This document shows positions 48,110-59,599 of a DNA stretch of 64,000 nt, piece by piece (position 1 is the stretch's first letter; the number at the start of each line of letters is the position of its first letter). This DNA is from Nannobrachium achirus. Taxonomy: Eukaryota > Chordata > Actinopteri > Myctophiformes > Myctophidae. The position numbers and the translations under genes were made by a program. The stretch covers positions 50,230,559-50,294,558 of the forward strand of contig OY997639.1 in the NCBI GenBank assembly GCA_963921795.1, read 5' to 3'. A model generated the notes under the pieces. The model worked only from the letters and a program-made list of their open reading frames with translations, did not search any database and had not been told where the DNA came from.

Positions 48110-48957
48110 GAGTCCACGTGCCCTCGTGACGCCCCACAAGCTCCAAACAGCCCAAACTCCAAACAGCCCAAAATAAACTAATTAGGGTCCTGCTTAACCT
48201 TCCCTATCAGACTCACCTCACCGCTACTCACCAGTTAAGAGTGGGGTGGCTCAGAGTAGATGACAGAGTACAGCAACTTGCAATGGGCCTGGTGTACAAG
48301 ATACACTACACCACTATGATACCCAAGTACCTGTCAAAATACTTTATAAACGTTAAGGATGTCCATAATTACAACACCAGAGGCAGTGCCACAGATCACG
48401 TTCAACCCAGAGTCAACTCAAAGAAAGGGTCGAACTCGTTCTTCTGCTATACCACAAAAATGTGGAATGCCTTACCGAAGGCCATAAAGGAGTGTGGATC
48501 ACTAGCATCCTTTAAAATTGCCCTGAAAAACCACTTACAGGCAGCAGCCGTAAGCAAATGGTAAAAAACCTAGCCCAACCCTACCCTCCCTGCCCCTTCC
48601 TTGTATATACTTGTATACTTGTATATTCCTTGTACATACTTACTGTCTGTTTAGATTTACTGTATATTCCTTGTATATACTTACTGTTTGTTTAGATTTA
48701 CTGTTTTCTTTTCTTTTTTTCCCCTTTTTCTTTACATATCTACTGCATAGTACTGTGTTCTATTTGTCTGTCATTCAATGTTATATGAGATACTTAAATG
48801 GTTTCCTGTTGAAATAAGCTTAGTCTTTTCATGGATCTCCTTTTAGTAGACCTTGTACCAGTGAACTGTACCGTCATGAATCTGTACATTTTCCTATGCA
48901 AACTTCTAATAAAGCCTTCAATCAATCAATCAATCAAAATTTTCACATGTTCAGTAA
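48110..48957 (+). mobile_element. 5'-truncated LINE with reverse-transcriptase C-terminus
   Basis: The element contains the end of a non-LTR reverse-transcriptase ORF (48130-48564) and a 3'UTR with AATAAA. It ends in a (TCAA)n-type tail at about 48930-48955. The same 3'UTR recurs at 43390-43600 and 45527-45900 (minus) and 46165-46345 (plus). The clade (CR1/L2/Rex1-like against others) cannot be fixed from this fragment. Confidence 0.85.
48130..48564 (+). pseudogene. LINE reverse-transcriptase C-terminal fragment
   Basis: An open frame of about 144 codons follows a TGA at 48127 and ends at TAA 48562. It shows QNKLIRVLLNLPY, the HNYNTRGS motif and the pattern FFCYTTKMWNALPKAI, then LASFKIALKNHL. 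This is the classic tail of non-LTR retrotransposon polymerases. The catalytic domain is absent by 5' truncation, so it is not a host gene. Confidence 0.85.
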
Positions 48958-49750
48958 AGCATACTGATTACTGCATTATCTGAGGAATATAAAATATCTG
49001 TTATTCTTAGCCTTGCAGTGTTAATAATTTAAAGAAATAAAGGAAATCATTAAATGGGCTGAGATTTGCAATAACAGTCACAACCCAGAAATCATGTTAT
49101 GTTAGTACGGTAAATAACCACAACATCTCGAATGAGATCTGATCAGCATAATAAGCACTACTTTGAGTAGTTCTATCATACTCGGTATTGTGTTATTGTG
49201 TTAACCAGCTTGTAGCCCTATTTTATATTACTTGAGTTGTATGACTGTGTCACACGAAAATAGGGAAAATGCGATGGGTTGTGACTTGAGCTTGTTGATG
49301 AACTATTACTATTTTTTGAAAATGTTTAATATATTCCGATTATTACTATTATAATTTGTAATTTACTTATTTCATTTTAGCCTAGGTCTATAATTACATG
49401 CCCAAAATAGGCCAGGTTGAAAGTGGTTAAATAATACCTATGAGAGACTGACTTTGGTCTTGTATTAATAATAATACACTAATTTATTTGTCACACATGT
49501 TGGAAAGAGAGAATGTCAACAACCTGATTGATTACACTCTCACTTATCTTCTTGAACAAGATCTCAGAACATAAGTTTGACTGACCAGAGTATTCTCTTG
49601 TCCTTTCAAACTAACATTCAAACGTAAATAACACTAAAGTTATTTTCATTCTCTGTCATACATGGGTCCTTGACTCCTTGCAATACTCCTCTAATTGTTA
49701 GGATGATCATACATATGTTCCACACAACCAAGCTTGAGATAGTAATAATA

Positions 49751-50419
49751 TTAACTCACTTAGCGCCGAGCGACTTTCGGGGCGACTAACTAATGATGGC
49801 GTTTAGTGCCGAGCGACTCGGAGCGACTTTTATATAAAAGCATTGTTTAAGCTTTTAATTTGGGTTGATAGACGGAGCGGAACGGTTAGCTTACCTTCGA
49901 CTAGCATACAGATGAAACCCGTGAAAAAAAAGGATACGATTATGACGTCACCTTTAAGCCATAGCTTCCTGTTTACGTAGGCCTCTGTTAGCCGCTAGGC
50001 TCAATGCAAACCATCCGACCCTCACGTAGCTTCACTAGGTCGGATTTTGATTCGGAAACTTTCTGTGTGGCATCTATATACGTTCCGATGCCCATACCAA
50101 TGGTGGTTTGAGACGATCAAGCACGAATTGAGCAGTATTGAGCTCAAATGGCGGCCCGCGGCCTGTCCATTGAATGTCAATGGAGAGCATGTCATTGTAC
50201 CATCCTGTTATGTCATGAACCTTGTTTTTTATTCTGACTTAACATGGGACCATGGAAAGTCTATGAGCTATGGCTCACTCTAGTGGTCATCTTGTGGCAT
50301 CCGCAGGCACGTGTACCTGTTTATGTAATGTGATTTTGGGGATTCAATATAGCTATTTCCTGGCGTTATAAGCGCAGATTCATATTGAAATCTGGCTCGC
50401 TCGGCGCTAAGTGAGTTAA
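49751..50419. mobile_element. piggyBac-like non-autonomous element 5 (GCGCTAA type)
   Basis: A perfect 23-bp terminal inverted repeat starts TTAACTCACTTAGCGCC at 49751 and is mirrored ending at 50419, with TTAA outermost. A second GTGCCGAGCGACTCGGAGCG block lies at 49806. It is the best-preserved copy of its subfamily. No transposase frame. Confidence 0.88.
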
Positions 50420-50956
50420 CCTTATTATGTAATGTAAGTACTGTAACTTAAAAGGAATGATTCAATATAATGCATAATTACAACTAACACAGAATATAAA
50501 ATATCAGGAATAGCCATGATTAAACAAAGTTAACAGCTTAAATGAGGTTAACTGAATGTATTCCCTCTCATTAAGGTTTAATTCGTTTATTGCACCAACA
50601 TCGCCCATCTAGGCACCACAAATGAAAATAAGCTTGTAGCTATATCTCGTGCAATACATTTAGTGTACATTGTTCCTGTCAAATAAACAAGTGAGAGGGA
50701 GGGATGTGGGAACATATAGTTGCCACTAACTCCATACAAATTTAGATGAATCTATTCATAAACCTTAACATGCTACAGTATGTCAATAGAGTTCATTTAT
50801 AATAGTGATAGCCCCTTAAGTCCACAATGTATCACATATCAGTTAGCTTCTTACACATTAAGGATACATTGTGACGCATTTATACAAGCTTTAGTTATAT
50901 AGTTTTTGTTTAATGTCCTTAACCAGGTTCTTTCATTATAAGTCAGTACTTCACAG

Positions 50957-51491
50957 GCATTGACACTAAGGCTTGCCCACCTGCCCCCGGCAGGTAAATA
51001 AAACGTCAGGGCAGGTGAAGTTGGCTTTCAGGTTGCCCGACAGGGCAAGTGCTCATTTGAGAGGGGATACAAATGTCTATAAACACAACACGAGATATCT
51101 GTCTAAACACCTGAACGTGGCCAGTGCGCTGTGTCTTCTGGTCTGTGGAATGTAAAATAAGAGCACTATTTACCTATAATGTGCTGGTTTTACTGTTGCT
51201 GCATTTAAAAATAAAAAATAACAAGTGTGAACCCACAGACATACCGCTATTCAATCATGAGCTAAAGTATTTGGTATTTGGATTTGGAGGTATTGAGGTA
51301 TGACATTTTATCGCACAGCCCCAGAAAGTAAAGAAATAAGTGTCAAATTGAGCGGTAATTAAAATTGTACCTATCATTTTATAACGGACGATTTACTTTT
51401 CGGGCAAGTGGGCATTACCTTCGGGCAAGTAGACCATGACCTGTACTTGCCCGATGGGCAAGTGCCTCTGAGACCTTAGTGTCAACCCCTG
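50957..51491. mobile_element. hAT-like non-autonomous element, TTGCCC type
   Basis: A 12-bp perfect inverted repeat TTGACACTAAGG (50960-50971) and its inverse (51474-51485) is flanked by CTTCACAG (50949-50956) and CTTCACAT (51492-51499), a 7/8 duplication. Subterminal GGGCAAG/CTTGCCC motifs are repeated at both ends. No transposase frame. Confidence 0.85.
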
Positions 51492-51624
51492 CTTCACATT
51501 GGAGGCCATACGATAACTACAACATCTCTAATACAAGTAAGCACAGTTCTCATTAACAGATTTATCCCTATATTTTAACTGATTGTCCCGCTTCTTTTTT
51601 CCATCTAAGCCAAATATCTTTGCC

Positions 51625-51697
51625 GAAAATACCCGATCTACAAGCTCACAACGTGTTGTGTTGTGATGCTTTGGGAGCTTGTATATCTGATATTTTC
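51625..51697. repeat. Hairpin-family copy in the POMGNT2 intron
   Basis: 23-nt arms (51625-51647 and 51675-51697) pair at 20 positions around a 27-nt loop with TGTTGTGTTGTGATG. A decayed copy follows at about 52460-52495. Confidence 0.75.
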
Positions 51698-51911
51698 ACC
51701 AAATGTTTGACCTAGATTAGGGACACTAGGGCTCATGTCATGAAGATATCTTGTAAGTAAATGGTACTCTATTTAACTGAGTTTGTGGGATAATCTGTGC
51801 TGCCATGGGGCAGGCCTAAAGTGCTGTACTGCGGCATTTTTTAGAGGATGTCCTTCCCACTTGGTTCCTCTGTCTTTGTCTGACACATGCCCAGTCCCAA
51901 GCCTGTGCACG

Positions 51912-51915
<4 letters not shown>

Positions 51916-51982
<67 letters not shown>

Positions 51983-52157
51983 GAATGTATACACCAGTCC
52001 CCTGTTTTTGGAGCGGTGAAAGCGCTCCCAATAGACAGGTATGTCTGTGGCTGGCTGGCTATGTGGCTGGCTGGCTGGCTGGCTGGGTATGTCTGTAGCC
52101 TGGCAATACCTTGTGTGGCCACACAAGTTAAAGGAGGGGCGCTGTTGTGCAGGCACA

Positions 52158-52223
<66 letters not shown>

Positions 52224-52235
52224 TTCACCGCTCCA
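51916..52235. repeat. Twin (AC)n arrays with a GGCT run between
   Basis: (AC)n at 51916-51979 and 52158-52221 flank a spacer with GGCTGGCTGGCTGG (52053-52086). TGGAGCGGTGAA (52009-52020) is perfectly inverted at 52224-52235. Confidence 0.9.
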
Positions 52236-53929
52236 CTTCGGACAGAGGTTTGATTTTTCATATGACCCCCTGGGATAGAAGAACTGTACAGTGTGGAGCC
52301 GTGTACTGTCCTGATAGCTGCTCATGTACTGTTTGAGAGCCATGGGCTCTCAGTGGGACACTGACTGTAACTGATTATATAGAAAATAAATAAAACATAA
52401 TAATAATAATCACTAGCTTCCCTATTCTGGGGTGAACGTTAAATGATGAAGGAAGATATATACAAGCTCACAACAACGTGAGAGCTCGCGGCTATATTCT
52501 TTGAAGAGATTTGATGTAGAAGGGAAAAATTAGCAGACAGAGTATTGAAAAAAAAAAAAAAAAAGTAGAGTTTTAAGTGGTTAATCAGTAGTCTGTCATC
52601 AATCAATAATTATTCATTTACGGTTGCCAGATACTCAGACATGTATACCATTGGCAAAGAACATTTCCAGACACTTCCTGCCACTGATAATGAAACAACC
52701 AGCTTATTTGGGCATCTGGGTGCCTCTGTATGTGTATCTTCCTGTCTGCTGTTGTTCAAATCCCTTTGAGCAAGTGTGAGAGAACGTGTATGTGAATTTT
52801 ATTTGTAACGGATAGATAATGGCTCCTAGGCTTGAATTTCTCCCAGCATCATCCTGAGTTGAAAGTAACTTGATATGACCTGACAGCCCACATTTAGGTC
52901 AAGAATGAAGATGACAGCAAATAGGGACACCTCATAAGGCCCAAAGCAGATAGGCAATCAGGTGGCCAAAGGGAACGAGAGATAGAGCAGAGAAGGAGAG
53001 AAGTGGTTATTTCAGAGTCAGGTATTTTTTATTTTTGGAGAGTGAAGGATCTGCAAGGCGAGCATAGCAAAGGAGGGAAATAGATTGCAATAGGGAAAGA
53101 AGAGATGAGGAATGAACTCCAACTGATCAGAGATCAAGCAATGATGAACACCACGGAGAGGATGAACCGTAACAGTGCCAGACTGCGAATGCTCCCTTTC
53201 CTTAGCCTTGGCTTTCCAGGAATCTTATTAAAATGCATTAGACACTCCAGGCTGCCCCGCATTGCCTTCCCCCACATCATTGGGGTGCTTATCATCTCCA
53301 GAGCAAACAGACATGCTAAACAGTAACACTAGTAAAGCTAGTGCTGTACCGTCAGCCTAGGAGGCAGCAAAGAGCACACTGACTGATTGAGAGGTGGTTA
53401 TGGGAAACTGGGACCCATCTTCATATATGATGAGCACTGGACTTTCAGATCCTCCAGAGAGTGAAATTAAATGTTCAATTTGCACAGTTTTGTGAACAAT
53501 TTCTTCAAATATTTATAATCTGGAGAACTATGGTGATAATCTGTGTTGTGATCCAAGAGCTTCTTTTATTTGCATTAAATTTGAGAGGGATTTACCCACT
53601 GTATGTATGTACAGTGTAAGATGTTATGGTGATTATGCTAAATGTAATCATTTGGAGTTTGCATGTAAAGGTTTAAATGCAGAAACTGTAACATTGTGAC
53701 TACATACAAACAAACATGGGTTATTTGAAGGCATGATTACATATATATTTTTTGATAAGATGAAATACTTCTTTGATTAAAAACTCTTGGAACAGTGTTA
53801 ATGTTTCAAAACTGTATACAGCCATCAGAATATCATATGTAGCTTTACGGCACAGTTCTTTACTTGAAGTGCATGGATTGTTCTTTTTGAGGAAATGGAA
53901 ATGAATGATGCGTAGCTTGCAAAGTTAGT

Positions 53930-54026
53930 TTAGGCAGATATACTCCAGAGGTTCACACATGTGCATTACTATGTGGATGTATACAGTGTTTGTCTAAATA
54001 AATGATTCAATCAATCAATCAATCGC
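53930..54026 (+). mobile_element. Probable retroposon 3' end with CAAT tandem tail
   Basis: Sequence with AATAAATGATT runs into TCAATCAATCAATCAATCG at about 54005-54026, as in the LINE tails at 45.5 and 48.9 kb. The body is not identified. Confidence 0.4.
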
Positions 54027-55301
54027 AAGACCCATACGCCATACACTGACGTGACAATCAGATGACCAATTGGGTGGGTTATTTAAGGTCGCCTTGAGTC
54101 TGTATTCATTCCGTGTTCCTTCTGCGCAGGCGTCACTGGTCTGTTATGCGCTGTTTGCTCCCATCGCCTCCCCAGCAACACCAGTGGGCTCTGCTATTAG
54201 TTCTGTTCTCCATGGGGGGGGGGGGTTATTATATATCTATCTCCTAGCTCTTAATGGTTAATGGTGGTTGTCTAAATTGTGATGAGCAGGGAGAAAATGC
54301 TAAGATAAAATATTAATCTATTAATCTACTTGCATTCACATTCTATAACAGTATATTGGTTAATTCTATATGGGTTCATTCTAGTATAGCTATATTGATT
54401 AATTCTATTTGTGAGTTATCTGACTGAAATAATATAGTGCTAGAGGATAGGTTCATCTCTTTTCATGGCAATCGACCCATTACATTTTTTGATAACTTGT
54501 TTGCATGTGGAAAGTTTGGCCTAATTGAATACTTTTCTTATAATGTATTCAATAAATAGTATACTGTATATTCTTATAATGGTGGGAGTAGACATTCTAG
54601 GAAAGGCCATGGGATGACCAAAATCAGCAGGGTGCATCCTTGCTGAGCACAAAGTTCCATGACTACCCATTAGGTTTTGAGATAAAATGTGTGCAATCCA
54701 TGGAGCATGCATATTATGCTCAGAAAGCTTCATGGTAACCCATCCATGGAGGCCATTGTACAATAATGTTCTCCATTTAGAGCCTTGAGGAGTACAGAAC
54801 CTGGCATCATCATCCCTTTAGTAAAGCTGTTTTTATTAATCTTAGCCTCTGAGAGAGTGCCCAGCTAGAAAGAAAAAAGATCTTCTGTTAATCATATTTA
54901 GTGCCTGTTGTGAATGTTGTAATGGTTTAACATATCATCACTGTCTGGCCAAAAACTCTTAACTCCATTTTTGAGGTTTTTGATTTTTTGGCATCTGAGT
55001 GTTGGTTAAAATAATATTCAACCAATGGAAAGTAGTAAAAAGCCATTCGGTCAAGACCTACTAACTCCACTTGAGCTCATTTTCCCGAAAATTTACATTT
55101 TTAAGTTAGGAGGTTTCGGCCCGACAGAGATATATGTGCCACCATATAGACATAATGGTAACATTGTTTGTCAGAGGTATTTCCCATATAAACAGGCATT
55201 TGATCATTCAGTTTGGCCTTATAACACTAAAACGCCAATCCAGAGCGCTACATGAGGAGAACTAGACCAGGTCACCTGGTCGTGCCAGACCCGCAATGAA
55301 A

Positions 55302-55480
55302 ACTAGTATGGCACTGAACTAACACATGAACACACAGGATTTTATAGTCTCAGCAACAAAGCGTAGTGAGCTTGTAGATCGGCTGTTTTCACTAGTATGG
55401 CACTGAACTAACACATGAACACACAGGATTGTATAGGCTGAGCAGCCGGAAATGTTTGTGAGCTTGTAGATGGGCTGAGG
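55302..55480. repeat. 89-bp tandem duplication ending in hairpin half-arms
   Basis: ACTAGTATGGCACTGAACTA starts at 55302 and again at 55391, so the period is 89 bp. Each unit ends in the hairpin half GTGAGCTTGTAGAT (55367-55380 and 55458-55471). A third partial unit (tttatagtgtcagcagc) begins at about 55483. Confidence 0.75.
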
Positions 55481-55625
55481 AATTTATAGTGTCAGCAGCT
55501 CGTCAGCCAACTCAACTCAGCTGGTCCTGTACAGGTGACGGCACTCAAGGCAATCAGCCCAGCAAGGGAAGGGAGGGGCAGATGAGCAGGCACACTGAGG
55601 AAAAAAGGGACAGGCACACTGAGGA

Positions 55626-55662
55626 AAAGAGGGACCGACAGACCGACCGACAGACCGACCGA
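55626..55662. repeat. GACCGACA short tandem
   Basis: Repeats of GACCGACA, preceded by a duplicated CACACTGAGGAAAA unit (about 55590 and 55615). Confidence 0.8.
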
Positions 55663-57439
55663 CAAAGCCTTATGTAGGCCGACCCCCTGGGTCTGGCAAA
55701 CACAGTGGAACCTATTCATTTATAGGTCCATTCATTTCTAGATCATGTTTTTATCAGTTGACTACACATACATCATTACAGCTCTTGTAAATATTTTCCT
55801 AATGATGAAACAATGATGAGTCAGGCTAATACTGAGCTATGTTATCGTGTTGGTAAATGGAAACTGTTGTTTTCTTCATATTATTGAGGTGTGGATGCTG
55901 CCAAAGAAGATGGAGCTGTTAGATTGCCTTGGTGTCTGGTGGTTTCAATGAAGCAGGCAGCAAACATCATGTGAGCAAGGTCTTACTAGGTCACTCAAAT
56001 GCCTGTAGGGCTATGCCGGTCCCATTTTGGGGATTTATTTTATTTTCCGCTACTGCCTGGGAATACAAGCTGTTGTTATTGTAAAAGTAAAGGAAATTAA
56101 AAATGTATAAAGTAGAGATGAGGATAGACAATCTTTTGTAAATATGTTTCCTTCCAAGGCACACTGGCAAAGGCTGTTTGATGTTATGTTATTAGTATAT
56201 GGTATATATAAATATACTGCGCTTTATCAGATGTTATATTACTTCCAATTATTCACTAAAACGAAGTCTATAATTAGATGTGATGGTGGTAAATCATCAT
56301 CATCACCTTTTATTTAAACCAGGAGGAGTACTGTTGAGGGGCAAGCCCTTATTTTCAATGTAGCTGAGGTAGGTGCAATGGTAACTGCATCAGTGGTGGA
56401 TAAGTAAAGGAAAGTTTCATGGGAACTCAGGAGATGCAATACTGAATACCCATGGATATTGGATGCAAAGAAAACAAACAACACAATACAGTCAGCGTAT
56501 TTGTCCTTATGTCCATTGTTACAGACTTGTAACCGGTGGCCAACACGCTCAGTTCTAGCAGAATATAAATGTGAAATGTTCCCCAAAGCCTAAGATGCTG
56601 TCATAATCTTTTGATTATATTTGGAAGCCTAGTGACCTTATCCATTTTTTTTCTTTTTTTTAGGCAATATCTTGGCTTACAACTTTACATTACAAATGAG
56701 AAACAAAAGATGGTTTGTGTTGTTGAAGGTCAGGTTAACCAACTATCTGCTGCAAAACAGTCACGCACCCACACAATGTGCATTTTTGCTCTAGGTATAA
56801 TTGTATGTATTGATTGTGGGTTAAAGCAACTTTCAAGCTTTACTTAACATATATTATATAACACTTAATCCTTAAACCTATTCCACGCCTGTTTATTTGT
56901 AATAATGTGCTCGTATCAGATCCACATCTTGTCGTTGCTGTTTGTAGCCTATATGTCATACATCATTTGATGATCTTAATAGCCTGTCTGATGTATGATG
57001 GTCTTTGCCGGCTAAGTTTCCGTGTAGCAGCTTTAGCAGCTGTGACATTTTGAAGCTCTTGGTTTCTTGGCACCTCTAGCATATAGTATGGGGCAACCAC
57101 ATGTGCCGTGTGTGTACCCTGTGGGTCCCAGTGTGCAGCAAGAAGGATTAACAATCCCCACCAGCTTTAGGAGACCAGTGTTGCCCTTGTCTTTGTGGCT
57201 AGGAGGAGAAAGGAGGACATGCTTAATCTCACAAGCAACCTGTTTTCCCCCACACTGTTTGCCTGCATTCTAGGTGCTGTGTTTGCACCAAGGTTATAGC
57301 GCATACTGTGCTTGTATTTGCTCACAATTGTCCATGGTAGGAAATGACAGAATGTGCATAGTTTAGTGATGTGTAACTCATGGGGAGATGAATGATTGAT
57401 GTACCTTTCTTACAGCATGGACCCCACAAAAACAATATA

Positions 57440-57607
57440 CAGTATTTTCCGGACTATAAGGCGCACCGGACTATAAGGCGCACTGTCAATGAATGGTCTA
57501 TTTTCAAACTGTTTTCATATATAAGGCGCACTGGACTATAAGGCGCACTGTAGTTTTTTGAGAAAATTAAAGGCTTTTAAGTGCGCCTTATAGTCCGGAA
57601 AATACGG
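57440..57607. mobile_element. 168-bp MITE (GGACTATAAGGCGCAC type)
   Basis: Inverted ends CAGTATTTTCCGGACTATAA and CCGTATTTTCCGGACTATAA lie between TA dinucleotides. The unit GGACTATAAGGCGCAC is repeated four times on the plus strand and once inverted at the right end. TA flanks suggest a Tc1/mariner-type target, but the family is not proven. Confidence 0.8.
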
Positions 57608-58589
57608 TATATCCTTTTTTTGTGCTACTTACTTTTCAGCATTTCAGCATTATTTCTGATCCAAGGTAAAGGCCACTGGGTCATTGTTTTCATGCTATGA
57701 TGGTATGGACAGTTAACCATTACTACAGGCACTTTGTCTGCTCCTATTGTTCTTAGCCATTTGATGTACAGTAGTTCTTTTTCTTTTTTTAACTCTGCTA
57801 CATCATGCTAGCCTGATTATCAGACTGAAGCACTGTGCAGTCAGCTCAAAGTGTTGCAACTCTAATAATTGTTGTAGAGTATAAGCATAATTGCCTTTGA
57901 GATGTAGTGGAGTAGAAGTAAGATAACTTAAAATTAGAAATACTCCAGTAAAGTAAAAGATACCTCAAAATTGTGTTAAGTAAATGTACTCTGTTACTTT
58001 ACACTACTGAGGTCAGGTAATAGTTGGTGGACATGAATATCTGTATTGTTCAGTGCTCAATGGAGAGTTTGATAACAAAAAATGACCGTGTGACAAATTG
58101 TACGTCAGAAATCGCCCCGGGGTTCTGCTTGGCTTAGAGAGAGAGAGATACATTAATGTATCTGGACAGAAATAGAAAACGGATGAATGTCACTTGTTTA
58201 GCTGTCTTCACTAGTGAGGACATAGTATATGTATATAGAATAGAATATATAGAATATGTGGTGGTGGAGATAAGCTGGACCCCAAAAAATAAGGAATAAA
58301 AAAGGGCAGAAGAAAGATGGCTTTCATCCTGTCTATGGGCACAAATCAATTTGCAAGCTGGAAACATGAATGTTGTGTCTGCTTCAGATGTAAATGGTTT
58401 CTGCCAAGCTAACCTTAAGACGAAAAAAAGGAAAAACAACCCATTTTGGTTTGTTTGGCCTGACTTAATTCCGTAATTCCGTTTTGCTACATAGCCAACA
58501 TCAGCGAAAAGAAAGAATTACATCACATTTTGTACAACAATACTAGAACAAAACCCAAAACAGACTTTTGAGACCTTGAGATTTCTGTC

Positions 58590-58590
<1 letters not shown>

Positions 58591-58649
<59 letters not shown>
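58591..58649. repeat. (TG)n microsatellite, about 29 units
   Basis: Pure TG run upstream of the POMGNT2 coding exon. Confidence 0.95.
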
Positions 58650-58652
<3 letters not shown>

Positions 58653-59459
58653 ATCAGACCCTTAAGTATTCCTCTTAAATCGTATTGTTAAAATGTGTAT
58701 CTTGCAGGCTTCAGGGCCAACAATAAGATAAACTTCAGTCCGTCCCTTCCTTTGGAAACGTTGGTTTCAAGTGGTTGAAAGTAATGTTCAGATGGATTAT
58801 ATTTGCTTGCCAGTAGCCTAGTCTTCACTGGGAGGCAGCTGCTGGCTGCTAGGTAGTGGATTGATTTAGAGTCTCTCCATGACTCACTTGTTCTTTCAAT
58901 ATGCAGATGAGTGGAGTTGAGAGCAACGCTCCTTTCTTTCCCCATGCCTCCTCACAATGTAATTTGTCTTGACACATGGAGGAAGAGAGGGAGGAGGGGG
59001 AATGCAAGGTTAAGAAAATATCCTGTTTATTCAACAAGATAAATAGTGACTTTTACTGAAGGACTCTGAGACATGCTCTGATTAATCACAAGATTGTATA
59101 GGTTACATCACTGCAGGTGCAGGTGTTGAAGATTAAGTCTGTGGATATTACAAAACTTCATTAGGCCCAGCGTTCTTTCATGACCGCTCTGTTGGCTTTG
59201 GCATAAGGTTGATATATTGCGATATTGACTGTATTTTGGTTAGCTTGTGGTCGGTTTAGTGAAGTTTAGTCTTCAATTTTAATTAATCTGCTCTTTTCCA
59301 TTTCCCCATTTTCCCACATCACTCCATCAGTTCCACCTACTCCCTTCTTTTTCCCTCTTCTCACTCTGGTCCCCCTCCATTTGCCCTCTCCTCCTTTCTC
59401 CTCCACCCTCTCTTCCTCCTTTTCCACTAGCTCCTCCTCCTTCACATCTACATTCATCT

Positions 59460-59599
59460 CTCTTTCTCCCCCACCTCTGTCTTCCAGTTGTGGCGTGGCG
59501 GCGAATGTCTCGTCGCCTGTCCCCGAGGTTGGATGTTGGTTGGAGCCGGGGGACACGGCCTCAGCAGCAGTGATGCGAGCATCGGTGGCGGGCTGCAGA
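59460..59599 (+). other. pomgnt2: POMGNT2 splice acceptor and 5'UTR of the coding exon
   Basis: A long pyrimidine-rich run (from about 59285) ends in CTTCCAG at 59481-59487, a good acceptor. It would start the exon at 59488 with 112 nt of GC-rich 5'UTR before the ATG at 59600. The nearer ATG at 59573 is in frame without a stop between, so an N-terminal extension of nine residues cannot be fully excluded. Confidence 0.6.

Larger units (their letters stand above)
47286..59487 (+). other. pomgnt2: Putative first intron of POMGNT2
   Basis: If the leader exon at 46.9-47.3 kb is real, this is one 12.2-kb intron. It holds a truncated LINE (48110-48957), piggyBac-like (49751) and hAT-like (50957) elements, twin (AC)n arrays (51.9-52.2 kb), a second LINE-like tail (54.0 kb), a hairpin tandem (55302), a MITE (57440) and a TG microsatellite (58591). 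About 52.6-53.9, 55.7-57.4 and 57.6-58.5 kb show nothing recognisable. Confidence 0.45.

Noticed and set aside
48241..48564. A host gene beginning at 48241
   Set aside because: The frame lacks a true ATG and shows the HNYNTRGS and SFK-LK-L pattern of LINE polymerase tails, with repeat copies nearby.
54060..54240. Solo LTR or promoter suggested by GGTTATTTAAGG and GC-rich sequence
   Set aside because: No TG...CA ends, primer site or duplication were visible.
59381..59599. N-terminal extension of POMGNT2 from the open frame upstream
   Set aside because: Low-complexity Ser/Pro-rich translation of a polypyrimidine tract that ends in a splice acceptor. The conserved start is at 59600.
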